Source: Polaribacter sp. Z022 (GTDB lineage Bacteria > Bacteroidota > Bacteroidia > Flavobacteriales > Flavobacteriaceae). From it: DNA of 64,000 nt. A program made the position numbers and the translations under genes. The DNA lies in the NCBI RefSeq assembly GCF_023555495.1, contig NZ_JALCZO010000002.1, positions 496,001 to 560,000 on the forward strand. The letters are read 5' to 3'. Of the stretch, positions 8,289-16,133 are shown piece by piece. Positions within the stretch are counted from its first letter, which is position 1. Every line of letters starts with the position of its first letter. The notes beneath the pieces are model-generated. The model was not told the origin of the DNA and searched no databases. It saw nothing but the letters and a program-made list of their open reading frames with translations.

Positions 8289-9830
8289 ATGAAGAAAATT
8301 ATGTGTTTTATGCTCTTTGTTTCCATTGCCCTACAGGGGTGGTCTCAAGAGTTACACGTAGCTTCTGGGGGAGCAATGTATGTGTCTTCCGAAAGTTATG
8401 TTTACGTTGACGATGACGTTGACGTTGTAAGTGGTGGGGATCTCACCATAAATTCTGATGCTACCCATAGTGGCTCTTTTTTGGTAACAGGTTCTGCTTC
8501 TGGAGATATTAGTTACCAACGCTATGTAACAGGTAACCGTTGGCATTTTGTATCTGCCCCTGTAACTACCCAAGCAATTGGTGATTTTGCCACAGAGGCA
8601 GCCAATGATGTTGGTGTAAGTAGTACAGGTAATTATGGGATTTCATTTTACAAAAATGACAATGCCCAAGGAACTCGTTGGCAGTATTATACAGTAGCTG
8701 CTGGAGCTTTAGGAGCTTCTACTGCTGGAGATTTTGTAAGTGGAAAAGGGTATTCTAACTTTAGAGATTCTGATGGTATTTACACTTTTACAGGTGAAAT
8801 GGCCACTACAGATGTAAGTATAACCATACCTGCAAATGCTATTTTACCAGATGTATCTACCAACCATTTATGGAGTGTTGTTGGTAATCCTTACCCATCT
8901 TTTATAAATGGTGCTGCCCTTTTAACAGCAAACCAAAGTAATTTAGACCCTAACTACAATCAATTAAATGTTTGGAATGGTAGTGATTACCAAGTAGTTA
9001 ATTTTGCTAATCCTGCAAAAATTGCACCAGGACAAGCTTTTATGGTAGACCCTGCACAAAATAATGTAACTTTTACATTTACTAAAAGTTTACAATCTAT
9101 ACAAGAAGAAGCTACTGCTACTTTTTACAGAACAGCTGCAACTCCAGAAATTACTGTAAAATTAAAGAGTGGTAAAGATACTAAAACAACGAGTCTTAAG
9201 TATTTTAATAATACAACTACTGGTTTAGATAGTGGTTGGGATGCTGGTACATACCAAGATTCAAACCCTACGTTTGCTTTAGATACTCATTTAGTATCTG
9301 GTAGTAATGGTATTAATTTTACTTTACAATGCTTACCTAATTTTAATTACCAATCTTCTGTAGTACCATTATCTGTAGTTGCAAAAGCAAACCAAACACT
9401 TGCTTTTAGTACAACAACAGCTAATTTGCCAGAAGGTATTAATGTATATATAGAAGATAAAGTTACCAATACTATTACAGATATTTCTACAGGTACCTAC
9501 AATGTTATACCTACAGAAGCACTAAATGGAATTGGTCGTTTTTATTTACATACTGCTTCTAGTGTGTTAAGTACAGAAGATAATCTTTTAACAAATGCTT
9601 TAAATCTTTATAAAACTAACAATAGTACACTTAGAGTTATTGGTTTACAAAACCAAGCAAATACTACTATTAACATGTATAGTATAACTGGTAAACAAGT
9701 ATTAGCTAAACAATTTAGTGCACAAAACGTACAAGACATTGCTTTACCAAAAAGCTTAGCTACAGGTATTTACGTTGTGAATGTTATTTCTGATAAAGTT
9801 GAGTTTACTAAAAAAATAATTATAGAATAA
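8289..9830 (+). CDS. T9SS-sorted secreted surface protein
   Basis: 513 residues. Signal peptide (MKKIMCFMLFVSIALQGWSQ), a low-complexity Gly/Ser/Thr-rich extracellular region, and a C-terminal type A T9SS sorting domain (INMYSITGKQVL ... GIYVVNVI ... TKKIIIE) that directs export through the outer membrane and removal of the tail. The region from about residue 70 to the end is paralogous to the C-terminal part of the 1020-residue protein at 57895-60957; both contain GIGRFYLHTASSVLS and similar blocks. Only 5 nt separate it from the mini-peptide gene at 9836, a pairing repeated at the other locus. Function beyond surface display is unknown. Confidence 0.88.
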   Translation: MKKIMCFMLFVSIALQGWSQELHVASGGAMYVSSESYVYVDDDVDVVSGGDLTINSDATHSGSFLVTGSASGDISYQRYVTGNRWHFVSAPVTTQAIGDFATEAANDVGVSSTGNYGISFYKNDNAQGTRWQYYTVAAGALGASTAGDFVSGKGYSNFRDSDGIYTFTGEMATTDVSITIPANAILPDVSTNHLWSVVGNPYPSFINGAALLTANQSNLDPNYNQLNVWNGSDYQVVNFANPAKIAPGQAFMVDPAQNNVTFTFTKSLQSIQEEATATFYRTAATPEITVKLKSGKDTKTTSLKYFNNTTTGLDSGWDAGTYQDSNPTFALDTHLVSGSNGINFTLQCLPNFNYQSSVVPLSVVAKANQTLAFSTTTANLPEGINVYIEDKVTNTITDISTGTYNVIPTEALNGIGRFYLHTASSVLSTEDNLLTNALNLYKTNNSTLRVIGLQNQANTTINMYSITGKQVLAKQFSAQNVQDIALPKSLATGIYVVNVISDKVEFTKKIIIE

Positions 9831-9835
9831 TTTTT

Positions 9836-10021
9836 ATGAATACAACAGATAAAAACAAGAAAGCCGAAGACATTACACGTAAAGATGCTATTAAAAAAAT
9901 AGGTACTTACGGTAAATATGCAGCCCTAACAGCACTAGGTACGTATATGATTTTAAATCCACAAAAAGCGCAAGCTTCTAGTGTAGCAGATGACCCAGGT
10001 ACAAACGGTGGATTCTTCTAA
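9836..10021 (+). CDS. Tiny secreted peptide precursor, partner of the T9SS protein
   Basis: 61 residues: a charged N-terminus, a TRKDAIKKIG motif resembling a weak twin-arginine (Tat) signal, a hydrophobic stretch, then a NPQKAQA signal-peptidase site. Cleavage there leaves a mature peptide of about 14-15 residues (SSVADDPGTNGGFF). A paralogue at 60984-61154 shares 33 of 35 residues in the signal region but has a different, roughly 10-residue mature end. Both follow a T9SS protein with almost no gap. Conservation at two loci argues that it is a real gene. Function is unknown; a signal-like peptide or a T9SS accessory are options. Confidence 0.75.
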   Translation: MNTTDKNKKAEDITRKDAIKKIGTYGKYAALTALGTYMILNPQKAQASSVADDPGTNGGFF

Positions 10022-10048
10022 TATTAATTAGGAATAAAAATGAGAAAA

Positions 10049-10615
10049 ATGAAAAAAACAATTATTACACTAAGTGCAGTACTATTTAGCTTTTTAGCAA
10101 TGGCGCAAGAAAGAGAAAGATCTTTTGATTTACATACTGGTAATTGGGAAATAGCCGCCTTATTTGGCTCTATTAATTTTGATAATACTGCCACTGTTAA
10201 CGTACAAGACAACATTAATATAGGGTTTACAGTAGAAGGTACTAGAAAATTTAAAAACAATTTATTTTTAAATGCAGGGGTAAGTTTTAGTTCTGGTAAA
10301 GAATTAGGTGAGTTATACGAAAACCCTTTAACCTACTTTTCTGTAAATGCAGATGTTGGGTATAGATTTAAATTAAAAGAAATTACAAAACCTTTTGTAG
10401 TGCCTTATGTTGCAATTGGAGGTAGTTATATAAATGCTGCAAACACATTACCAAATGCAGACAGCAGTTATTCTATTAATACCACAGTTGGGTTTATCTT
10501 TTGGTTAAACCAATCTAATTTTGGGTTAACTATTAGAGACACTTACAAATTTGTAGAGAGTGACTATATGGTTAACCACAACCAAATTTTGGTAGGACTT
10601 AGATATAAATTATAA
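10049..10615 (+). CDS. Outer membrane beta-barrel protein
   Basis: 188 residues from the ATG at 10049, which gives a clean signal peptide (KKTIITLSAVLFSFLAMAQ); 10040 is an alternative ATG three codons upstream. The mature part has alternating amphipathic strands and ends in GLRYKL with aromatic residues typical of small outer membrane barrels. It lies 27 nt downstream of the mini-peptide gene and probably shares its transcript. No catalytic motif is seen. Confidence 0.8.
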   Translation: MKKTIITLSAVLFSFLAMAQERERSFDLHTGNWEIAALFGSINFDNTATVNVQDNINIGFTVEGTRKFKNNLFLNAGVSFSSGKELGELYENPLTYFSVNADVGYRFKLKEITKPFVVPYVAIGGSYINAANTLPNADSSYSINTTVGFIFWLNQSNFGLTIRDTYKFVESDYMVNHNQILVGLRYKL

Positions 10616-10620
10616 TAAAA

Positions 10621-10792
10621 TGTCATTTAGACCTTGTGGAGAAATCTCACTGCTTTTGTCATTGCGAGGCTTGAGCTTGTGCTGAGCGAAGTCGAAGTAA
10701 AGCAATCTGTTAATAAAGAGTAATTAATCTCAAAAAAAAAACGAGAAATACTCTAAAACCAATGTCATTTCGACCTTGCGGAGAAATCTCAA
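10621..10792. repeat. Cluster of dispersed intergenic repeats upstream of the DGR target
   Basis: Two copies of a 30-nt unit (10621-10650 and 10763-10792, containing GGAGAAATCTCA) and one copy (10658-10707) of the CATTGCGAGG...AAGCAATCT family also seen inverted at 3210-3298. They fill most of the 257-nt gap between the beta-barrel gene and the DGR target gene. A local duplication (AACAATTAAACATTAA at about 10795 and 10840) follows just before the target gene. Confidence 0.55.
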
Positions 10793-10872
10793 AAACAATT
10801 AAACATTAACACAATTAAATAATTAAACGTTTTTAAAAAAAACAATTAAACATTAATACAAATATTAAAATT

Positions 10873-11766
10873 ATGAAAAAAATATTATTAAGCGTTGCAT
10901 TTATTGCAGCAAGTTTTACAAGTATTGCACAAGTAGGTGTAGGTACAACAAACCCAGATGCGTCTGCAGCTTTAGATGTAGAAAGCACAACAAAAGGTTT
11001 TTTACCACCACGTATGACACAAGTACAAATGAATGCCATTGCCTCTCCAGCAGAAGGTTTAATAGTGTATTGTTTAGACTGTACAACAAAAGGATTATAT
11101 GTAAACAATGGTAACGAGTTTGTTAATGTTGCTAGTGGTGCTAGCGCATCTGCAGCAGCAGGACCTCCTAGTGATACAACAACTACAGTAGTAGAAGTTG
11201 CAGGGCAAAACGGTACAATTTGGATGGATCGTAACCTAGGCGCTACACAACAAGCAACAAGTAGTACAGATGCTGCATCTTACGGAGATTTATACCAATG
11301 GGGTAGAGCAGCAGACGGACACCAAATTAGAACTTCTTCTACTGTGGCAGCACCAAGTACAGTTACAAGTGCAGACCCTGGACATGGAGACTTTATCTTA
11401 ACAGATGCTACAACAGATAATAACTGGACAAACTTTGCAGGTGAAGATGGTTTATGGCAATCTGGTTTAAACGATCCTTGCCCAACAGGTTATAGAATAC
11501 CTACAGAAACAGAGTTAGATAACGAGCGTTCAGCATTTAGCTCTAACAATGCAGCTGGAGCAGCTAGTAGTGCTTTAGCTTTACCCGCAGCAGGTAGCCG
11601 TAGCCGCAGTAATGGTGCGCTTAGCGTTGTTGGTAGTTACGGCTACTATTGGTCAAGTACGGTTAGTGGTACTAACGCACGTAGCCTCCACTTTCTTAGT
11701 AGTAATGCTTTCGTCAATACTAACAATAGGGCTCGCGGTTCCTCTGTTCGTTGCATTAAGGAATAG
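10873..11766 (+). CDS. DGR target (variable) protein, secreted, FISUMP/C-type-lectin-like
   Basis: 297 residues. Signal peptide (cleavage near SIA-Q19), then a VGVGTTNPDASAALDV segment common in flavobacterial surface proteins, a Ser/Thr/Ala-rich linker, and a C-terminal domain of the Fibrobacter major paralogous type (IWMDRNLGA, DLYQWGR, CPTGYRIPTETEL, YYWSST, RCIKE), a fold used by DGR targets. Residues 238-297 are encoded by the VR. Compared with the TR, 15 residues differ: 242, 244, 245, 249, 251, 252, 256, 258, 271, 273, 275, 280, 281, 288, 290; 13 of them are Asn in the TR translation. The scaffold YWSSTVSGTNAR is unchanged. No T9SS tail or lipobox is seen, so the surface attachment route is unclear. 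Confidence 0.93.
   Translation: MKKILLSVAFIAASFTSIAQVGVGTTNPDASAALDVESTTKGFLPPRMTQVQMNAIASPAEGLIVYCLDCTTKGLYVNNGNEFVNVASGASASAAAGPPSDTTTTVVEVAGQNGTIWMDRNLGATQQATSSTDAASYGDLYQWGRAADGHQIRTSSTVAAPSTVTSADPGHGDFILTDATTDNNWTNFAGEDGLWQSGLNDPCPTGYRIPTETELDNERSAFSSNNAAGAASSALALPAAGSRSRSNGALSVVGSYGYYWSSTVSGTNARSLHFLSSNAFVNTNNRARGSSVRCIKE
11581..11763 (+). other. DGR variable repeat (VR)
   Basis: Aligns with 14224-14406 at a constant offset of 2643. In the 179-nt core (11585-11763) I count 22 mismatches: 21 at TR adenines (9 A-to-G, 7 A-to-T, 5 A-to-C) and one at a TR cytosine (14337 C, 11694 T). Position 11584 is a further A-to-C just outside the core. The last 22 nt, from CTCTGTTCG to the stop codon, are identical, which fits the initiation-of-mutagenic-homing (IMH) region. 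Confidence 0.95.
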
Positions 11767-11800
11767 ACACTTTGTATGTATTTGTGCACTTTGGCACTTT

Positions 11801-11829
11801 AACCTGCCATCCCTTTAGGGTGGCAGGTT
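11801..11829 (+). terminator. GC-rich hairpin 37 nt after the VR: terminator and possible DGR target-site hairpin
   Basis: AACCTGCCA-T-CCC pairs with GGGTGGCAGGTT around a TTTA loop (one bulged base) and is followed by T5. It ends the target transcript. A GC-rich hairpin just after the VR is also a known requirement for retrohoming in the Bordetella phage DGR, and the TR lacks such a structure downstream, so a double role is plausible. Confidence 0.75.
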
Positions 11830-11911
11830 TTTACTTTAAAACCGCGTAAGCGGTCAAAAAAATTTTTAAATATTATACTATTACATCTTAAAAACGCTAA
11901 TAAGTTTAGTA

Positions 11912-12463
11912 ATGACCACTAAAGAGAAAATAGCACTAGCTACCCAAAACAATAAATTGTATTGTTTTAAAGAAGGTATGTTTTGCAAAGTATATAACCA
12001 AAATGCAATGTGGTTTACACAGCATATAAAACGGTATAAGGTAAATAGTAAATTTGTTAAAGCTGTAAACCAACAAGTATTTAGTTTAGGTTTTCCATAC
12101 AGTTTAATTTTAAAAAATGGTTTAAGTTATCAAAACAAACAACTTCAAAAAATAGAAGAAACACAAAGTTTTACAGCCTATAAAATTAGTAATATTAACC
12201 AAGAAAAAGAATTTATAAATTGGTGTACTAAAATAGTAGCACTTAATAGCAATATAATTAAACAAAATACAAAACCTAGTAGTAGTTTAACAATACAACA
12301 AGAACTTAAAAATTTTGATTTAGCAAACAAAACACCGCTACAAGCTATGGAGTTTATAGCAAAATTAAAAGCGTATTGTTTGTTACCCTGTAAAGGTCTC
12401 ACACAAGAGCAAGAAACAAAGAGTAAAAAACACAAGAGTAAGAAACACAAGAGTAAGCAATAA
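11912..12463 (+). CDS. MutS-like DGR accessory protein (MSL)
   Basis: 183 residues. Residues 5-65 match the MutS mismatch-recognition domain I pattern (KLYCFKEGMFCKVYNQNA ... LGFPYS). Near residues 147-160, TPLQAMEFIAKLKA resembles the extreme C-terminal TPxEALxxLxxLK motif of MutS. The clamp, ATPase and Walker motifs are absent, so it is a stripped-down MutS relative. The tail is a Lys/Ser/His repeat (KSKKHKSKKHKSK), probably nucleic-acid binding. MutS-like accessory genes have been reported next to some DGR reverse transcriptases; its place between target and RT fits. A role in choosing mismatched VR/cDNA duplexes is inference. Confidence 0.8.
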   Translation: MTTKEKIALATQNNKLYCFKEGMFCKVYNQNAMWFTQHIKRYKVNSKFVKAVNQQVFSLGFPYSLILKNGLSYQNKQLQKIEETQSFTAYKISNINQEKEFINWCTKIVALNSNIIKQNTKPSSSLTIQQELKNFDLANKTPLQAMEFIAKLKAYCLLPCKGLTQEQETKSKKHKSKKHKSKQ

Positions 12464-12499
12464 AAATACCGGAAAATAAAACAGTAAGCCATAAAGCAA

Positions 12500-13708
12500 A
12501 TGCAAAATCTATATTACCAACTTTATTTATCTTACCTAGAAGCACGTAAAAATAAACGTAATACAAACAATCAATTAGCTTTCGAGATAGATGTAGAAAG
12601 CAAATTATATACATTAGCTAAACAGATTGTTAATAAAACATATATACCTAAACCAAGTATTGCTTTTATGGTGTATAAACCGGTACAACGAGAAATTTTT
12701 GCTGCAGATTTTTCAGACCGTGTAGTGCATCACTTAATATATAGATGTATTTATCAAGATCACATAGATCCTTTTTTAATACCAGATAGTTATAGTTGTC
12801 GTAAAGGTAAAGGCACTTTACATGGTGCAAAAAGGTTAAATTATTTTATAAAATCTTGTTCAAACAATTATACACAAGATGCCTATATTTTAAAATTAGA
12901 CATTAAAGGGTATTTTATGAACCTGAGTCATAGCATACTATATAATAAAGTAATTAAGTTTTTAAACCCAAACATACGGTATTTGGGTATAGACTATGCT
13001 ACTTTAAATTTTCTTTTACAAAAAACTATTTTTACTAATGTAGCTTTAAATTGTAAAATTAAAGGAAACCGTTCTAATTGGAAAACCTTACCTAAAGACA
13101 AAAGTTTATTTAGTAAACCAAAAGGTATAGGTTTACCCATAGGTAATTTAACATCGCAAATTTTTGGTAATATTTTTTTAAATGAAATAGATTATTATAT
13201 AAAAAACAGTTTAAATATACAGTATTATGGCAGGTATGTAGATGATATGGTGTTTGTACATAAAGATAAAAATGTTTTAAAAAAAGCAGTACCTTTAATA
13301 CAGGCAGAATTAAATAAAATAGGCTTAACTATACACCCTAAAAAAATATACCTTCAGCATTATAGTAAAGGAGCTTTATTTTTAGGGCATTATATAAAAC
13401 CGTATCGTACATATATTAGCAATCGTACAAAAAATAATTTCTACAAAGCTATAAAACAAATTAATAAGTTATTAGATGCAACTTTTAAAATAGAATGGAC
13501 AGTAATGAAACAAATAAGAGCAACATTAAACTCTTATTTAGGTACATTAAGTCATGCAAAAACATACAATTTAATTGTAAAAGCATTGCAACAATTAAAC
13601 AGTAAGTTTCATTATTTTTTTGGTTTTACTAAAAGTTACTCTAAGTCTTATATAAAAACAGATTATTGGCAATGGCATTATTCACTAGCTTACCCGTTTA
13701 TAAATTAG
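12500..13708 (+). CDS. DGR reverse transcriptase
   Basis: 402 residues. RT motifs in order: REIFAADFSDRVVHHL (64-79), PDSYSCRKGKGTL (95-107), KLDIKGYF with catalytic Asp134, GLPIGNLTSQ (211-220) carrying the DGR-type IGxxxSQ signature, and YGRYVDDM (243-250) with the YxDD Asp pair 248-249. No maturase, endonuclease or integrase domain follows, as expected for DGR RTs. Start at ATG 12500, 37 nt after MSL; an in-frame stop lies just upstream. The 3' end overlaps avd by 37 nt, suggesting coupled translation. Expected role: adenine-mutagenic cDNA synthesis from the TR RNA. Confidence 0.96.
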   Translation: MQNLYYQLYLSYLEARKNKRNTNNQLAFEIDVESKLYTLAKQIVNKTYIPKPSIAFMVYKPVQREIFAADFSDRVVHHLIYRCIYQDHIDPFLIPDSYSCRKGKGTLHGAKRLNYFIKSCSNNYTQDAYILKLDIKGYFMNLSHSILYNKVIKFLNPNIRYLGIDYATLNFLLQKTIFTNVALNCKIKGNRSNWKTLPKDKSLFSKPKGIGLPIGNLTSQIFGNIFLNEIDYYIKNSLNIQYYGRYVDDMVFVHKDKNVLKKAVPLIQAELNKIGLTIHPKKIYLQHYSKGALFLGHYIKPYRTYISNRTKNNFYKAIKQINKLLDATFKIEWTVMKQIRATLNSYLGTLSHAKTYNLIVKALQQLNSKFHYFFGFTKSYSKSYIKTDYWQWHYSLAYPFIN

Positions 13709-14031
13709 GTTACGATGTGTTAATACAAATACACAAAATAACAAAATCTTTTACAAGAGAACATAAATATACTTTGGGCGAAAAATTAAAAGAAGAGAGC
13801 ATACAATTGTTAATACAAGTTTATAAGGCTAATAAAAGCAAAAAAGAAATTAGATTAAACACTATTGGTACAGCCAGAGAACATCTAGAAACAATACGAT
13901 TGCTCTTTAGGGTAACAAAAGATATAAACGTAATAGGAGGCAAAACGTATGTAAACATTAATTTAAAAATTGAAGAACTATCTAAACAATTAACAGCATG
14001 GCAAAAATATACAGCCAGAGCTAATGCATAA
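13672..14031 (+). CDS. avd: DGR accessory variability determinant (Avd), four-helix bundle
   Basis: 119 residues from ATG 13672; a TTG at 13666 in the same frame is less likely. It resembles the Avd/23S-intervening-sequence four-helix-bundle family (LPVYKLGYDVLIQIHKITKSF ... LGEKLKEESIQLLIQVYKA ... AREHLETIRLLFRV). It overlaps the RT gene and is followed 192 nt later by the TR. In characterised DGRs Avd forms a basic pentamer that binds the RT and the TR RNA and is essential for cDNA synthesis. A distant relative of the same fold is encoded at 54083-54445. Confidence 0.88.
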   Translation: MALFTSLPVYKLGYDVLIQIHKITKSFTREHKYTLGEKLKEESIQLLIQVYKANKSKKEIRLNTIGTAREHLETIRLLFRVTKDINVIGGKTYVNINLKIEELSKQLTAWQKYTARANA

Positions 14032-14223
14032 ATCTAAAAAAGGTTTGGTATTAGGCGTGCTTTTTTATTCCTAACACAGCCCTTATTTATTAGCAATTAC
14101 TTTAAGTAATAAATACTTAACGTTTTTAGTTAAAATTGGTATTCTCATATAAGTAATAATATAAAATAAGGACAAGACTATTTGGTCATTTACATTTTTT
14201 GTAAAATACAAGTTTGTGTTTAA
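14032..14223 (+). ncRNA. Avd-TR spacer, probable 5' part of the DGR template RNA
   Basis: 192 nt without an open frame between avd and the TR. It holds a weak TTAGG...CCTAA hairpin at about 14052-14080. In known DGRs the sequences flanking the TR are part of the structured template RNA that binds RT-Avd, so this stretch is likely transcribed with the TR. I see no clear promoter. Confidence 0.4.
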
Positions 14224-14406
14224 TTAACCGCAGCAGGTAACCGTAACAACAGTAATGGTACGCTTAACAATGTTGGTAGTAACGGCAACTATTGGTCAAG
14301 TACGGTTAGTGGTACTAACGCACGTAACCTCAACTTCAATAGTAGTAATGCTAACATCAATACTAACAATAGGGCTAACGGTAACTCTGTTCGTTGCATT
14401 AAGGAA
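14224..14406 (+). ncRNA. DGR template repeat (TR)
   Basis: Non-mutated parent of the VR. Its core has 60 adenines in 179 nt, concentrated in AAC/AAT triplets that match the frame of the target gene, so most A changes alter Asn codons; this is the classic DGR design because AAY can reach many amino acids without making a stop. It ends with the same 22-nt conserved tail as the VR, followed by AAC rather than the VR's stop codon, and only 41 nt before the start of the thioredoxin-like gene. Apparent open frames across it are VR-like echoes, not genes. Confidence 0.95.
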
Positions 14407-14447
14407 AACAATTTTTGCTATGCTATTAAATAACAAATAATATTAAA

Positions 14448-15791
14448 ATGAAAAACGTATTACTAATTACACTCTTACTAACAAACATACTGTTAGTCCA
14501 AGCCCAAACCTTAAACGGCACACTAAAGCAACATAAAGGGCAACAAATAACCTTAACAGGTTTTAACTACTACAAAACAGTAAATTTAGCTACAACTGTG
14601 GCAGACAGCCTAGGTAACTTTAGCCTAAACTACCCAAAAAACTACAAAGGTATGGCAATTTTAAACACCCAAGACAATAGTAGCTTGGTGTTTGTTTTAA
14701 CAGAACCTAGTATACATATAAAAGGTACACATTTAAATGAAACAGATAGTTTGCAATTTATAAATAGTAAAGAAAACATCAATTTTCTAAAATATGCCAA
14801 AGACCAAAGTTTGCGTAGCAATGCGTTATCTGCTTTTGCATTTTTAGAGCCACTATACAATAACAAACCGTTGTTTGCCAAACAAAAAAAGTTTTTAAAA
14901 AATCTTAAAAAAGAACAAACTCGTTTACAAAAAGAAGACGCCCAATTTGTTGCCAATTTGCATAAAGAGAGTTATACACGTTGGTTTATACCCTACCGTA
15001 AAATGGTACAAGAAATGCCAGTTATTGTCAGAAAAAAAACAGCCCAAATACCCAATGCCATTTCTTTTTTTAGAAGCACAGATTTTAACCACCCTAACTT
15101 TAAAACCAGTGGTTTATTTAAAGAGTTTGTAGAAGGGCATTATATGTTGCTAGAAAACATGGGGCAATCTTTAGATAGTAGTAATGTACAAATGAATTTA
15201 AGCTCTAAATATCTTATAGACAACCTACAAGAAAACGATAGTTTATTAAATACAGTAGCAGATAATTTATATAATTATTTTGAAAAACGTAGCTTAATAA
15301 AAGCATCAGAATATTTATCAATACAATTATTAACCACACAGCAATGTGCTTTAAATGATGATGTAGCTGCAAAATTAGAAAGCTACAGAAAAATGAAACC
15401 TGGCAATATAGCACCAGAAATAGTTTTTGAAAACAATAAAAAAATAAGCGATATAAAAACCAATAAATTGGTAGTTTTTGGTGCAAGTTGGTGTCCTCAT
15501 TGTACAAAAGAGATTCCTAAATTGGTAGAAAATTATAAAAAGTGGAAAGATAAAAATGTAGAAATTGTGTATATAAGTATAGACACAGACCAAGCTGCAT
15601 TTAAAAATACCTATAAAAATTTACCTTGGCAACAAACATATTGCGATTTTAAAGGCTGGGAAACTCAAGCTGTAAAAGATTATTATATAACAGGTACACC
15701 CACCTATTATTTATTAGATGCAAATAATACAATCTTGGTAAGGGCAAAAACGTTACTTCACGCAGATTCTTGGATTAATTATAAGATGTAA
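14448..15791 (+). CDS. Secreted thioredoxin-like (TlpA/AhpC type) protein
   Basis: 447 residues. Signal peptide (KNVLLITLLLTNILLVQAQ), a DUF4369-like N-terminal beta domain (LNGTLKQHKGQQITLTG), a helical middle, and a C-terminal thioredoxin fold with the WCPHC active site near residue 347 and a cis-proline TGTPTYYLLD motif. Expected to be a periplasmic thiol-disulfide reductase. It starts 41 nt after the DGR template repeat with no terminator between them, so TR RNA and this mRNA are probably co-transcribed. A role in folding the cysteine-containing target protein is possible but only inferred. Confidence 0.87.
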   Translation: MKNVLLITLLLTNILLVQAQTLNGTLKQHKGQQITLTGFNYYKTVNLATTVADSLGNFSLNYPKNYKGMAILNTQDNSSLVFVLTEPSIHIKGTHLNETDSLQFINSKENINFLKYAKDQSLRSNALSAFAFLEPLYNNKPLFAKQKKFLKNLKKEQTRLQKEDAQFVANLHKESYTRWFIPYRKMVQEMPVIVRKKTAQIPNAISFFRSTDFNHPNFKTSGLFKEFVEGHYMLLENMGQSLDSSNVQMNLSSKYLIDNLQENDSLLNTVADNLYNYFEKRSLIKASEYLSIQLLTTQQCALNDDVAAKLESYRKMKPGNIAPEIVFENNKKISDIKTNKLVVFGASWCPHCTKEIPKLVENYKKWKDKNVEIVYISIDTDQAAFKNTYKNLPWQQTYCDFKGWETQAVKDYYITGTPTYYLLDANNTILVRAKTLLHADSWINYKM

Positions 15792-16133
15792 AAGTGTTAG
15801 ATATCAATATTCCAACTGTTACGCTGAAAGCTCACACTCATAGAAATTGTTCTTGTAGAAATGAAAAATCCTACCGAATTGGTCATTTTTTAATAATTAA
15901 ATAGAGGTTATACTGTAATTTAAGAGGGAGCATCAATATTAAATGAAATAGAAAGGACTCTTATTTATTTTAGTAATTTTTTATAATGGGTAGGAATAGT
16001 ATTAAGATAACGGTTATACTGTATATGTGGCACTTGTTCTTTAAATATTATTTTAATTGAATTGTTATAATGATATAAAGGTATTTAGCTTGTTGTTTTT
16101 GTATTTTTGAATTATAATTTATACCAAATAATT
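15792..16133. promoter_or_regulatory. Intergenic region with a weak LytTR-like site (16011-16038)
   Basis: 342 nt between the thioredoxin-like gene and the sensor kinase. CGGTTATA at 16011 and CACTTGTT at 16031 keep the 20-bp period of the other LytTR-like sites but match less well. The stretch around 15986 (AATGGGTAGGA, then CGGTTATA) also resembles the ompA upstream region (5671-5745). No gene seen. Confidence 0.3.

Larger units (their letters stand above)
10873..14406 (+). mobile_element. Diversity-generating retroelement (DGR): target, MSL, RT, Avd, TR
   Basis: A full DGR cassette in one orientation: target gene with 3' variable repeat (10873-11766), MutS-like accessory (11912-12463), reverse transcriptase (12500-13708), Avd four-helix protein (13672-14031) and template repeat (14224-14406). 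TR and VR are 2643 nt apart and align without gaps over 179-183 nt, with differences almost only at TR adenines. In known DGRs the TR transcript is reverse-transcribed with adenine-specific errors, and the cDNA replaces the VR, diversifying a C-type-lectin-like ligand-binding surface. All required parts look intact. Confidence 0.95.

Noticed and set aside
14255..14440. Open frame across the TR as a separate 61-residue protein
   Set aside because: It is the alternate-frame echo of VR-like sequence; the TR has no start signal and its pattern is explained by DGR template function.
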